This document shows, piece by piece, positions 7,673-16,008 of a stretch of 64,000 nucleotides of DNA. The DNA is from Massilia sp. Bi118 (GTDB lineage Bacteria > Pseudomonadota > Gammaproteobacteria > Burkholderiales > Burkholderiaceae_D). The notes below the pieces were generated by a model. It was given only the letters and a program-made list of their open reading frames with translations. It was not told the DNA's origin and ran no database searches. The first letter of the stretch is position 1. Every line of letters starts with the position of its first letter. Location of the stretch: the NCBI RefSeq assembly GCF_918697865.1, contig NZ_CAKKMV010000003.1, positions 186,001 through 250,000 on the forward strand, written 5' to 3'. Made by a program: the position numbers and the translations under genes.

Positions 7673-9310
7673 ATGGAATCGGTCGAAGTCGTCCTGGCCA
7701 TGCTGCTGGCGGTGGTCGCCAGCGGCTGGGTGGGACGGATACTGCCCTTCGGCGTGCCGCTGCCGCTGATCCAGATCGCGCTGGGCGCCGTGATCTCGGG
7801 CGTGTTCCGCCATGGGGTCACGCTGGAACCGGACATCTTCTTCCTGCTGTTCCTGCCGCCGCTGCTGTTCCTGGACGGCTGGCGCATCCCCAAGGTCGGC
7901 CTGTTCCGCGACAAGGGCACCATCATCGAGCTGGCCCTCGGCCTGGTGCTGTTCACCGTCATCGGCGCCGGCTACCTGGTGCACTGGTTGATTCCCTCGA
8001 TGCCGCTGCCGGTCGCCTTCGCGCTGGCGGCCATCGTCGCGCCCACCGACCCGGTGGCGGTGTCCGCCATCACCAGCCGGATCCCGGTGCCGCCGCGCCT
8101 GATGCACATCATCGAAGGCGAATCCCTGCTCAACGACGCCAGCGGCCTGGTGTGCTTCCGCTTCGCCGTGGCGGCCGCCGTCACCGGCAGCTTTTCGCCC
8201 ACCAGGGCCGGCCTGACCTTCCTATGGGTGGCGCTGGCCGGCATCGCCGCCGGCGTGCTCGTTACCTGGGCCGTGAGCCGTGCCCACGGCGCCCTGCTGC
8301 GGCGCTTTGGCGAGGACGACGGCATGCCGATCCTGATCAACCTGCTGACGCCCTTCGGCGCCTACCTGGCGGCCGAGCACATCGGCGCCTCGGGCATCCT
8401 GGCGGCGGTGGCGGCCGGCATCGCGATGAGCTATGTGGAGCTGAGCGGCTCGGCCTCGCCCTCGACCCGCATCCGCCGCAACGTCATCTGGGACACCCTG
8501 CAATTTTCACTGAACGGCGTGATGTTCGTGCTGCTGGGCGAACAGCTGCCGGACATCGCGCGCGAGGCCCTGCATCCGCCGGGCGGCGGCGCGCCCCTCG
8601 ACCCCTGGTGGCTGGCGGGGAATGCGCTGGCGCTCAGCCTGGGCCTGGTGGTGCTGCGCTTCGTCTGGGTCTGGGTGTCACTGCGCCTGACCATCCTGAA
8701 CCGGCGCCGCCTCGGCCAGCAGGTGTTCAAGCCGCGCATGCGGCTGATCCTGGCCACTTCCTTTGCCGGCGTGCGCGGCGCGCTGACCATGGCCGGCGTG
8801 ATGACCCTGCCGCTGGCGCTGGAAGACGGCTCGCCCTTCCCCGGCCGCCAGCTGGCGATCCTGCTGGCCAGCGCGGTGATCGTGGTCTCCCTGCTGCTCG
8901 CCAGCGTGGCCCTGCCGCGCCTGCTGCGCGGGCTGGAAGTACCGCCCGAGGCCGAGGCCGAGCAGGAAGAGGACCGGGCGCGGCATGCATCGGTGACGGC
9001 GGCGGTCGAGGCCGTGGAACGCGCAGGCCGCTCGCATGCGGGCGATCCGGACGCCGAGCTGCATGCGCATGCCTGGGGCACGGTGGCCGGCCTGTACCGC
9101 AACCGGCTGCGCAATATCCAGCTGGGCGAAGCCGCCGGTCCCGACGTCCAGGCGGCGCGCCAGGCCGAGCGGGAATACCGCCTGATTGCGCTGCGGGCCG
9201 AGCGCGATACGATTTTGCGGCTGGGGCGGCGGCGCGAGATTTCGGATGAGGTGGCGCGCAAGCTGCTGCGCGAGATCGACCTGGTCGAAGCGCGCTACCG
9301 CGAGTCCTGA
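7673..9310 (+). CDS. Na+/H+ antiporter, CPA1 (NhaP/YjcE-like) family
   Basis: 545 residues. About 12 hydrophobic segments fill residues 1-420, including FLLFLPPLLFLDGW, the ion-site block APTDPVAVSAI with the essential Asp, and EGESLLNDASGLV, both hallmarks of CPA1 exchangers. The GVRGALTM segment near residue 365 is also typical. A soluble charged tail of about 120 residues (EEDRARHASVTAA onwards) is probably cytoplasmic and regulatory. It exchanges monovalent cations for protons across the inner membrane. It starts at the ATG eight bases after AAGGAGG. It is convergent with the PEP-CTERM gene and the stop codons abut with no space between them. Confidence 0.92.
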   Translation: MESVEVVLAMLLAVVASGWVGRILPFGVPLPLIQIALGAVISGVFRHGVTLEPDIFFLLFLPPLLFLDGWRIPKVGLFRDKGTIIELALGLVLFTVIGAGYLVHWLIPSMPLPVAFALAAIVAPTDPVAVSAITSRIPVPPRLMHIIEGESLLNDASGLVCFRFAVAAAVTGSFSPTRAGLTFLWVALAGIAAGVLVTWAVSRAHGALLRRFGEDDGMPILINLLTPFGAYLAAEHIGASGILAAVAAGIAMSYVELSGSASPSTRIRRNVIWDTLQFSLNGVMFVLLGEQLPDIAREALHPPGGGAPLDPWWLAGNALALSLGLVVLRFVWVWVSLRLTILNRRRLGQQVFKPRMRLILATSFAGVRGALTMAGVMTLPLALEDGSPFPGRQLAILLASAVIVVSLLLASVALPRLLRGLEVPPEAEAEQEEDRARHASVTAAVEAVERAGRSHAGDPDAELHAHAWGTVAGLYRNRLRNIQLGEAAGPDVQAARQAEREYRLIALRAERDTILRLGRRREISDEVARKLLREIDLVEARYRES

Positions 9311-9898
9311 TCAGCCGCGCGCCTGTCGCTTGCGGCGCGCCGCCAGGCCTGCCAGGCCCAGGCCCATCAGGGCGACCGAGGCCGGCTCCGGCACATCGGT
9401 ATTCGGCAGCAACACGTTCACCATATGGCTGTTGTTGGCCGCATTGGCGGACGGCGCGGTGTACAGCAGATCGCCGCTGGCGCCGTAGAAGGACAGGTTG
9501 TAAACGTCGCGGGTGCTGCAGCAGTCGGAACGGCCGTAGATCGAGAAGCTATCCAGCTCATGCGTTCCGTTCAGGGTAATGGTCAGGTTGCCGGTCGTCC
9601 AATTGGCGTTGTGGTACATGTTCGGAAAGCTGAGGTCGGAATAGGCGCCGTCGATTGCCTTGCCGGGCGTGGAATTGCCGTCCCACCAGCCGGAGGTGGT
9701 ACTGGCCGTCGCGCCTGCGCTGGCCAGCGCGACGTTCTTGCCGGTGCCGGTTTCGAAAGCCTGGAATTCGGCGACCTGCAGATAGTCGCTCCTGGCATTG
9801 GTGATCACGACGGATTTCACGCCGATCAAGCCGGCCTGGGCGGAACCGGCAAAGGTGGACGCGGCGATCAGCAGCGCGATGAGGGCAGTTTTCGACAT
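9311..9898 (-). CDS. PEP-CTERM sorting-domain exported protein
   Basis: 195 residues from the ATG preceded by TTGGAGTATCTC. A Sec signal peptide (ALIALLIAASTFAGSAQA) is followed by a domain of about 145 residues resembling discoidin/F5-8 type C galactose-binding modules: the TNARSDYLQVAEFQAF opening, WWDGNS, then WTTGNLTITLNGTHELDSF. The end is a classical PEP-CTERM tripartite signal: VPEPASVALMG, a hydrophobic helix, and RRKRQ. Such proteins are cut by exosortase EpsH and are often tied to exopolysaccharide or floc formation; no exosortase gene is in this window. A twin Cys (SDCCS) could form a disulphide. The AT-rich gap upstream (9899-10062) probably holds its promoter. Confidence 0.9.
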   Translation of the reverse strand: MSKTALIALLIAASTFAGSAQAGLIGVKSVVITNARSDYLQVAEFQAFETGTGKNVALASAGATASTTSGWWDGNSTPGKAIDGAYSDLSFPNMYHNANWTTGNLTITLNGTHELDSFSIYGRSDCCSTRDVYNLSFYGASGDLLYTAPSANAANNSHMVNVLLPNTDVPEPASVALMGLGLAGLAARRKRQARG

Positions 9899-10062
9899 GA
9901 GATACTCCAATTAGATTAATGCAATATAAATTGGATGTATGCAACAATCGTGCCCACGAGGAAATTTTCTGTAAAATCAAGCGCTTGGCTCAGCCGACTG
10001 GGAAAGCTCAGCTGCAAGTGTAAAGATGGTCGACAGCCAGGACTGCCATGGACGCCGACATT

Positions 10063-10806
10063 TCAGGCGAGTCCGTACTGTCTGAAAATTCTTTTCTGCG
10101 TGCCATCCGCTACCAGTTCCGCCATTGCGGTGCCATAGCGCCTTACCTCGGCCTCGGTGAAATCGAGCGAACCTGCCAGCCACGCACTGGTCGAACGCAC
10201 GGGCGGTCCGAGCCGGAAGTTCTTTTCCTCGCCGCGCATGAGCAGCGAACTGTGGATAATGGCGCGCTCGCCAAAGACTGCGTCGGCCATGCCTGCCAAC
10301 AGGAAGCGGTGGACTTCGTCGATGGACGAGGCCTCCACCAGGTGCCGAAAACCCAGTTCGCGCAGAATGGCGGACTGGGCCGCGCCGCGCAGCAGGGCAA
10401 TGCGCTTGCCGGTCATTTTCTGCGGGTGCTGCACGTCGAAGGCACTGCCCTGCTGGGCCATGAAGATATAGTTTTCCTCGTAAAGCGGCGCCAGCCAGCG
10501 GAACTGGGCTTCCCGTTCCGCCAGCCGGGTCAGCGGGAAAATCGCGGTGTGCGGCATGCTCGTGGCCAGGTAGAGTGCGCGCCGCCAGGGCACGAAAGCA
10601 AGCTCCGGCGCCAGGTCGAGGCGGCGGCACAGGGCGTCGACGAGCTCGCGCAGGGCGCCCGCCTGCTTGCCGCCGGGCGCCATCACGAGCGGCGGCAGGT
10701 GTGCGGTCACGATGTGCAGCGGCGCCGGCCTGCCGTGCGCTGCGCGCGCGCTGCCGCCGCTGGCCGCGCCCAGCGCCAGTGTCAATACCTTCCGTCGGCT
10801 GATCAA
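10063..10806 (-). CDS. Periplasmic solute-binding protein, family 3-like
   Basis: 247 residues. A short signal region (MISRRKVLTLALGAASG) contains an RR pair reminiscent of Tat but is probably Sec-type. It is followed by the two-lobe SBP_bac_3 pattern: LHIVTAHLPPLVM, then GALRELVDALCRRL, VPWRRALYLA, the hinge LTGKRIALLRG-type segment (MTGKRIALLRGAAQS) and the end MAELVADGTQKRIFRQYG. Many such single-gene proteins in this group are annotated as amino-acid ABC transporter substrate-binding proteins, yet no permease or ATPase gene lies nearby, so it may be an orphan binding protein or a sensor-type module. Ligand unknown. Confidence 0.82.
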   Translation of the reverse strand: MISRRKVLTLALGAASGGSARAAHGRPAPLHIVTAHLPPLVMAPGGKQAGALRELVDALCRRLDLAPELAFVPWRRALYLATSMPHTAIFPLTRLAEREAQFRWLAPLYEENYIFMAQQGSAFDVQHPQKMTGKRIALLRGAAQSAILRELGFRHLVEASSIDEVHRFLLAGMADAVFGERAIIHSSLLMRGEEKNFRLGPPVRSTSAWLAGSLDFTEAEVRRYGTAMAELVADGTQKRIFRQYGLA

Positions 10807-10927
10807 AACGGCCCCTTGTCATTTCTACACGGGCAATCGTAACGCACATGCGGCGCCGATGGCGCGGCGAAAGTGCGCTCCCGTACGGTGGGCGGATTCG
10901 GGAGCAGCGTAGACTTTGCTCTCCTCT

Positions 10928-10953
10928 GGTGGGCACAGGGGTGCCCACCCTAC
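10928..10953. repeat. Intergenic palindromic repeat, type A copy 2
   Basis: GTGGGCA CAGGGG TGCCCAC followed by CCTACG repeats the element at 956-979 with one extra loop base. It lies 29 bp before the preferred start of the topoisomerase gene. An upstream in-frame ATG at 10916 would force translation through the repeat, which argues against that longer start. Confidence 0.7.
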
Positions 10954-10981
10954 GCCCGCCTGCACCACGAACGGGAGCAGC

Positions 10982-12127
10982 ATGAAGAGCGACATCGACC
11001 CCGAAGAACGCGCCGCGGACGCCGACGCGATACCGAACAGCGACCCGCCCACCGCTGCGAAAGCGGCCGGCCTGCGCTACGTCCTCGACGACCGCCCCGG
11101 CATCCGCCGCGAGCCCGAGAAGGATGGCTTTCGCTATATCGACGCGCGCGGCGAAACCGTCGACGATGAAGCGACCCTGAAGCGCATCAAGTCGCTGGCC
11201 ATTCCGCCCGCCTGGCTTGACGTCTGGATCTGCCCGCAGGCGAATGGGCACCTGCAGGCCACCGGGCGCGATGCGCGCGGGCGCAAGCAGTACCGCTACC
11301 ACCCGAAATGGCGCGAGGTGCGCGACGAGGTGAAGTACGAGCGCATGATCAAGTTCGGCAAGGCCCTGCCGCAGATCCGCAAGGAAGTCGACCGCGCCCT
11401 CAGCCTGCCCGGCCTGCCGCGCGAGAAGGTGCTGGCGACCATCGTCTACCTGCTCGAGGCGACCATGATGCGGATCGGGAACGACGAATACGCCCGCGAA
11501 AACAAGTCCTACGGCCTGACGACCTTGCGCAACCGCCACGTCAAGATCGACGGCAGCGAGGTCGAGTTCCGCTTCCGCGGCAAGAGCGGCGTCTGGCACG
11601 ACGTCAAGGTCAACGACCGGCGGCTGGCGCGCATCATCCAGCGCTCGCGCGACCTGCCGGGCCAGGACCTGTTCGAATATCTCGACGACGAGAAGCAGCC
11701 GCACACGGTCAACTCCGCCGACGTCAACGACTACCTGCGCGAGATCTCCGGCGAGGACTATACCGCCAAGGATTTCCGCACCTGGTCGGGCACGGTACTG
11801 GCCGCGATCGCGCTGCAGGAATTCGAGAAGTTCGATTCCGAGGCCCAGGCCAAGAAAAACGTCGTGCGCGCCATCGAGACCGTGGCCGAAAAGCTCGGCA
11901 ACACGCCCTCGGTGTGCCGCAAGTGCTACGTCCACCCGGCGGTGCTGGACTCCTACATGGACGGCACCATGGTCGAGGGCCTGCTGGCGCGCGCCGAGGA
12001 AAAGCTGGCCGAAGACCTGCAGGACCTGCAGCCTGAGGAAGCGGCAGTGCTGGCCATGCTGCAGCAGCGCCTCGCCCGCGACGTCCCCGAACCCAAGAAA
12101 GTGCAGCGCAGCCGCCGGGCTGCCTGA
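10982..12127 (+). CDS. DNA topoisomerase IB
   Basis: 381 residues of the poxvirus-like bacterial type IB topoisomerase family, which relaxes supercoils through a 3'-phosphotyrosine link without ATP. Visible features are the N-terminal LRYVLDDRPGIRRE segment, KSLAIPPAWLDVWICP, HPKWREVRDEVKYERM, the active-site Arg region (MRIGNDEYARENKSYGLTTL), the Lys of the FRFRGKSG hairpin, FRTWSGTVLA, and the nucleophile Tyr in CRKCYVHP. I chose the ATG at 10982, preceded by GGGAGCAGC, because the ATG at 10916 lies before an intergenic repeat. The bacterial branch is patchily distributed and thought to have spread by transfer. It stands alone, with the MRJP-like gene 36 bp downstream. Confidence 0.93.
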   Translation: MKSDIDPEERAADADAIPNSDPPTAAKAAGLRYVLDDRPGIRREPEKDGFRYIDARGETVDDEATLKRIKSLAIPPAWLDVWICPQANGHLQATGRDARGRKQYRYHPKWREVRDEVKYERMIKFGKALPQIRKEVDRALSLPGLPREKVLATIVYLLEATMMRIGNDEYARENKSYGLTTLRNRHVKIDGSEVEFRFRGKSGVWHDVKVNDRRLARIIQRSRDLPGQDLFEYLDDEKQPHTVNSADVNDYLREISGEDYTAKDFRTWSGTVLAAIALQEFEKFDSEAQAKKNVVRAIETVAEKLGNTPSVCRKCYVHPAVLDSYMDGTMVEGLLARAEEKLAEDLQDLQPEEAAVLAMLQQRLARDVPEPKKVQRSRRAA

Positions 12128-12163
12128 CCCCTTTACGTCCAACGCAACAGGAAAGGACCCAGC

Positions 12164-13222
12164 ATGACAGCAAGCACGACGGCAACAATTGAACTGGTCG
12201 CGGATTTCGGCCACCAGGTGACCGGCGTCTCGGTCTCGGAAACCAATCGCATCTTCGTCAACTTCCCGCGCTGGACCGAGGACACGGCGGTCTCGGTGGC
12301 GGAACTGAAGGACGGCGAAGTGGTGCCCTACCCTGACGAAGAATGGAACGCCTGGCGCAACGCCAAGAAGGATGAGATCACGCCGAACGACCATTGGGTC
12401 TGCGTGCAGAGCGTGGTGGCCGACCAGCGCGGCAGCCTGTGGGTGCTGGACCCGGCCGCGCCGGCCCAGTCGCACATGGTGGACAAGGGACCGAAGCTGG
12501 TGCGCATCGACCTCGCCAGCGACAAGGTCGCCCAGGTCATCGCCTTCGACGAAAACGCCGCGCCGCAGGGCTCCTACCTGAACGACGTGCGCTTCTCGAA
12601 CGACGGCAAATACGCTTTCATCACCGATTCCGGCGTCAAGGGCGCGCTGCTGGTGGTCGATATCGCGGCCGGCAAGACGGCGCGCGTGCTGGACGGCCAC
12701 CCGTCCACGCAGATGAAGAAGGGCTTGAACGTCAAGGCGGATGGCAAGGAATTGCGCCGCCCGGACGGCCGCGGCGTCGAGTTCTCGGCCGACGGCATCG
12801 AGCTGTCATCCGACGGCAAATACCTGTACTGGCAGGCGATCAAGGGCGATCAGCTGTACCGCATCCCTGCGGATGCGCTCACGGGCGCCGGCCTGAAAGG
12901 CGAAGACGTGTCGGGCCAGGTCGAGCACTACGGCACCAACGGCGTCAATGACGGCCTGCTGATCGCGCGCGGCACCGAGGACATGTACCTGACTTCGGTG
13001 CAGGACAACGCGATCAAGCTGCGCAATCTGGCCGAAGGACCGCAGGCCGCCATCCAGACCGTGGTGCAGGACGAGCGCCTGCGCTGGCCGGACACCTTTT
13101 CACAGGGGCCGGACGGCACGATCTACGTGACGACCTCGCACATCCAGGACTCGGCTTTCTTCAAGCCGGACGCACCGGCAGCGCTGCCGACGCAGTTGTG
13201 GCGTTTGAAGCGCGAAGGCTGA
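12164..13222 (+). CDS. Major royal jelly/yellow-family beta-propeller protein (SMP-30-like)
   Basis: 352 residues. The block GVSVSETNRIFVNFPRW is the signature of the major royal jelly/yellow family, followed by PDEEWNAW, VVADQRGSLWVLDPA, YLNDVRFSNDGKYAFITDSG and DGIELSSDGKYLYW, which are repeated propeller blades. Bacterial members are annotated as L-dopachrome tautomerase-related or SMP-30/gluconolaconase-like; the substrate is not known. There is no obvious signal peptide, unlike the secreted insect proteins. AGGAAAGGA precedes the ATG. It may share a transcript with the topoisomerase gene upstream (36-bp gap). Confidence 0.85.
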   Translation: MTASTTATIELVADFGHQVTGVSVSETNRIFVNFPRWTEDTAVSVAELKDGEVVPYPDEEWNAWRNAKKDEITPNDHWVCVQSVVADQRGSLWVLDPAAPAQSHMVDKGPKLVRIDLASDKVAQVIAFDENAAPQGSYLNDVRFSNDGKYAFITDSGVKGALLVVDIAAGKTARVLDGHPSTQMKKGLNVKADGKELRRPDGRGVEFSADGIELSSDGKYLYWQAIKGDQLYRIPADALTGAGLKGEDVSGQVEHYGTNGVNDGLLIARGTEDMYLTSVQDNAIKLRNLAEGPQAAIQTVVQDERLRWPDTFSQGPDGTIYVTTSHIQDSAFFKPDAPAALPTQLWRLKREG

Positions 13223-13375
13223 TCAGCGGCTGCTGACGACCGGCGCGACGGCCTGGCCGTCATGCGCCGGCGTGGCGGCATGCGCCAGGCTAATGCTGGC
13301 AAGCGCCACGACGGCGGCCAGCAGGGACAGCACGCGCAGGCGGCGGAAGCGGGTGGAAGGCAGGGAGTGTCTCAT
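13223..13375 (-). CDS. Small exported hypothetical protein
   Basis: A 50-codon frame reads a basic start (MRHSLPSTRFRRLR), a hydrophobic stretch (VLSLLAAVVALASISLA) and an AHA-type signal-peptidase site, leaving a mature tail of about 17 residues. AGGAAAACGAT lies in front of the ATG. The stop abuts the convergent MRJP-like gene. The signal-peptide composition and start site argue for a real gene, but the mature part is tiny and I recognise no family. Confidence 0.5.
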   Translation of the reverse strand: MRHSLPSTRFRRLRVLSLLAAVVALASISLAHAATPAHDGQAVAPVVSSR

Positions 13376-13519
13376 TATCGTTTTCCTGTTTCTATATTTC
13401 TGTGCAGCTAGTCTTCTAGCATACCAAGGTACATACAGAAAGAAATACGCGAAATGTAACGTGTGTCCCGAAAGCAACACATCGTTTAGAATACGGTAAG
13501 CCCGACTTTCCCTGCGCCG

Positions 13520-14413
13520 ATGTTCTTTACCCAACTGCTGCCGGTCTTCCTGCTCGCCGGCCTCGGCGCCCTGCTCGTTCGCCTGCCCTGGCTGCGCGCG
13601 TCCTGGCACGCCGGCGTCACCGAACTGACCGCCAGATTCCTGGTGCCCTGCCTGCTGTTCACCAGCGCCTGGCGCACCGGCATTCCGCCTTCGCTGTCCT
13701 GGAAAGTCCTGTGCGCCTTCTACCTGCCGCTGGGCCTGCTGTTCCTGGCGGCGCGCTGGATGGCGAAACGCGGCGGCGACGGCGCGGCCACGGCCCTGGC
13801 GGCCACCTATTCGAACACCGTGTTCGTCGGCGTGCCCGTGCTGGTGCAGGTGCTGGGCGACGACAGCCTGCAGTTCGCCTATCCCGTGATCGCCTTCCAC
13901 AGCCTGTTCTGCTTCACGCTCTACCACCTGAACGAGGAGGCGGCGCCGCAGGGCTGGCTCAAGCCGGTGCTGAACACCCTCAGGAATCCCATCGTCGCCG
14001 CACTGCTGCTGGGCCTTGCGCTGAACCTGGCCCGGATCGGGCTGCCGGCGCCGCTGCTGCGCGCGCTCGACATGCTGGGCGGCGCGGCCCTGCCCTGCGC
14101 GCTGCTGTCGCTGGGCGCCTCGGTGGCAGCGCTCAAGCCCGGCCGCTGGAGCGCTACCTTCGCCATCGTGCTGGCCAAGCTGGTCCTGCTGCCGCTGGGC
14201 GTGACGGTCTTGTCCGTGTTCGTGTTCGATCTGCCGATGGCGGCGGCGATGGTGCTGGTCGTGCTGGCCTCCTGCCCGGTCGGCATCAACGCCGCCTTCG
14301 TGGTCAAGCCGGGCGGCCAGGGCGCGCAGCGCGTGAACTCGGCGATCCTGCTGTCCAGCCTCCTGTGCGCGGCGACCATGCCGGCCTGGCTGTGGGCGCT
14401 ACGCCAGCTCTGA
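13520..14413 (+). CDS. AEC-family (auxin efflux carrier-type) transporter
   Basis: 297 residues with about 10 hydrophobic helices arranged as two five-helix halves, matching AEC/MdcF-like permeases. Key segments are FLLAGLGALLVRLPWL, TARFLVPCLLFTSAW, the broken-helix region ATYSNTVFVGVPVLVQVLG with its polar Asn, and CPVGINAAFVV near the C-terminus. It probably exports or imports organic anions (malonate, malate or similar) across the inner membrane; the substrate is not deducible. Its last 15 bp overlap the end of the convergent PNPOx-like gene. The AT-rich spacer 13376-13519 separates it from the divergent small gene. Confidence 0.88.
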   Translation: MFFTQLLPVFLLAGLGALLVRLPWLRASWHAGVTELTARFLVPCLLFTSAWRTGIPPSLSWKVLCAFYLPLGLLFLAARWMAKRGGDGAATALAATYSNTVFVGVPVLVQVLGDDSLQFAYPVIAFHSLFCFTLYHLNEEAAPQGWLKPVLNTLRNPIVAALLLGLALNLARIGLPAPLLRALDMLGGAALPCALLSLGASVAALKPGRWSATFAIVLAKLVLLPLGVTVLSVFVFDLPMAAAMVLVVLASCPVGINAAFVVKPGGQGAQRVNSAILLSSLLCAATMPAWLWALRQL

Positions 14414-15292
14414 GCCGAGGCCGAAGGCGCCTTCCCGCAGCACGCCGCGCACGATGCGGAAGCGCCAGACCCGCTCGACCGGTGGCTGCCGGTCCGGGTC
14501 GGCCGCGCTCCAGTCGATCTCGACGAGACCTTGCAGCTGCAGCATGTCCCCGGTCTTGAAATCCGCCAGCACGATGGCGGCGCGCGGCTCGGCGATGAAA
14601 TTCCCCAGCGTGTTGAAGTAGCGGTTGCCGTTGTAGTCGGGGATCGTCAGCACGCTCCCCGCCAGCCGCGCGAAGCCGGGCGGGCCGCCGCGGTGCGAGA
14701 TGTCCAGGCCCGCCGCGGCGCCTTCCGCATTGGCGCCGCTGGCGCTGGCCACGAACAGCGTGCCGCTGTTTGCCAGCAGCTCGCGCGCCCGCGCCGGCAG
14801 CGCTTCATCGAATACGGTCACCGGGCCGGCCTCGCGCGCCAGAGGTATCAACTCGCGCACCTGGATATAGCGCGGGCAGTTACCGAAGGACTGGACCACG
14901 TCGACCGCGAAGCCCTCCTCGCTCACTTGCGCGACGATGCCGTTCAGGCGGTTGCGCCGGCGCGTGGCCAGGTCGATGCCGAGCAGTCCTGCGGGCGCCC
15001 CTTCTCTTAACCGCGCCCGTACCGGATCGGCGGGCGGCGGCATGGCGCCGACCACGAGCCGCGCCGGATCGGGCGAGCTGGCAAAGCCGGGCGCGCCCTC
15101 GACCAGAGTCGCCAGCGGCCAGCCCACGTCATCCGGCACGGCCACGCAGACGAAGCGCAGCAAGGGAAAGAAGGCCCGGTGCTGCTCCGGCATGAAGGCG
15201 CGGATCGGCGCGGCGGCCGGTGCGGTGCCGGCCAGGCGCTGGGCCTGCAGTTCGCCGGCGTGGAAAGGCTGCTCGATACGTTCTCCGCTCAT
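14399..15292 (-). CDS. Pyridoxamine 5'-phosphate oxidase-like flavin-binding protein
   Basis: 297 residues from the ATG of MSGERIEQPFHAGE; the frame extends further up but overlaps the preceding gene. The second half has the split-barrel flavin-binding pattern: TLFVASASG, the GLDISHRGG segment, VLTIPDYNGNRYFNTLGN, and EPRAAIVLADFKTGDMLQLQG. These are typical of PNPOx-family proteins annotated as flavin-nucleotide-binding. The N-terminal portion (about 1-140) is an additional domain seen in longer family members. It is probably an FMN- or F420-type oxidoreductase of unknown substrate. It lies 7 bp after the GST gene stop and is likely cotranscribed with it. Confidence 0.8.
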   Translation of the reverse strand: MSGERIEQPFHAGELQAQRLAGTAPAAAPIRAFMPEQHRAFFPLLRFVCVAVPDDVGWPLATLVEGAPGFASSPDPARLVVGAMPPPADPVRARLREGAPAGLLGIDLATRRRNRLNGIVAQVSEEGFAVDVVQSFGNCPRYIQVRELIPLAREAGPVTVFDEALPARARELLANSGTLFVASASGANAEGAAAGLDISHRGGPPGFARLAGSVLTIPDYNGNRYFNTLGNFIAEPRAAIVLADFKTGDMLQLQGLVEIDWSAADPDRQPPVERVWRFRIVRGVLREGAFGLGSELA

Positions 15293-15299
15293 GGCTGCC

Positions 15300-15908
15300 T
15301 CACGCGTCGGGCATCGGCACGAAGTTTGGCAAGGCCTGCACCCTTGCGATCCAGGCGCGAACCTGCGGATAAGGCGCGAGCTCGATGCCGCCTTCGGGCG
15401 CATGGGCAATGTAAGCATAGCAGGCGACATCGGCGATGCTCGGTTCAAGACCGGCCAACCAGGGATGCGCTGCCAGCTCGCCCTCCATCGCGCCCAGCAC
15501 CCGGGCCGCAAGACGCTGGCTCAGCGCCGCCGGCACCCCGGTGTCGTAGAAGCGCGCGTTGATGCGGGCGCTGGCCGGGCCGTAGGCGATCTCGCCGGCC
15601 GCCATCGACAGCCAGCGCTGCACGCGCGCCGCCTGGACCGGGTCCTCCGGAAGCCAGTTGGTCCCCGCCGCGTAGCGTTTGGCGAGATAGACGAGGATGG
15701 CATTGCTGTCCGCCAGCGCCAGTTCGCCGTCTTCGAGCACCGGGATCTGCCCGAGCGGATTCAGGCGGCGGAACGCGGGCGTGTCGCGCACCGCGGCCGG
15801 GCTGTCGGCAAACTCGTATGCCAGGCCCAGCAGGTGCAGGAAGAGCATGACCCGGTGCGTGTGGCCGGACAGGCGGGTGCCGTGGAGGATGCGTCGGGGC
15901 TGGTCCAT
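15300..15908 (-). CDS. Glutathione S-transferase family protein
   Basis: 202 residues starting at MDQPRRILHG; the in-frame ATG 11 codons earlier lacks a site, whereas AAAGAGACC precedes this one. The N-terminal thioredoxin-like domain has TRLSGHTHRVMLFLHLLG, the cis-Pro region GQIPVLEDGELALADSNAI, and the Glu/Ser glutathione contact DSNAIL. The C-terminal helical domain carries the SIADVACYAYIAHAPEGG N-capping motif. The active-site Ser/Cys lies at SGHTHR. The likely role is detoxification or isomerisation with glutathione in the cytosol. First gene of a two-gene operon with the PNPOx-like protein; a divergent LysR gene 100 bp away is the probable regulator. Confidence 0.9.
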   Translation of the reverse strand: MDQPRRILHGTRLSGHTHRVMLFLHLLGLAYEFADSPAAVRDTPAFRRLNPLGQIPVLEDGELALADSNAILVYLAKRYAAGTNWLPEDPVQAARVQRWLSMAAGEIAYGPASARINARFYDTGVPAALSQRLAARVLGAMEGELAAHPWLAGLEPSIADVACYAYIAHAPEGGIELAPYPQVRAWIARVQALPNFVPMPDA

Positions 15909-16008
15909 GATGGTCTCTTTGAAGGTAGTTGGAACCCTCATGCTAGGCCGATTGCACTACCCCGTAAATCCGGCATAATCGCAATTCAGCATTTCACTTG
16001 GCGCAATA

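Noticed and set aside
10916..10981. Upstream ATG as the start of topoisomerase IB
   Set aside because: Translation would cross an intergenic palindromic repeat; the ATG at 10982 has a ribosome site.
9977..12700. A 907-codon minus-strand frame across the solute-binding protein and topoisomerase genes
   Set aside because: It runs opposite topoisomerase IB and in another frame than the binding protein; no start site and no domain.
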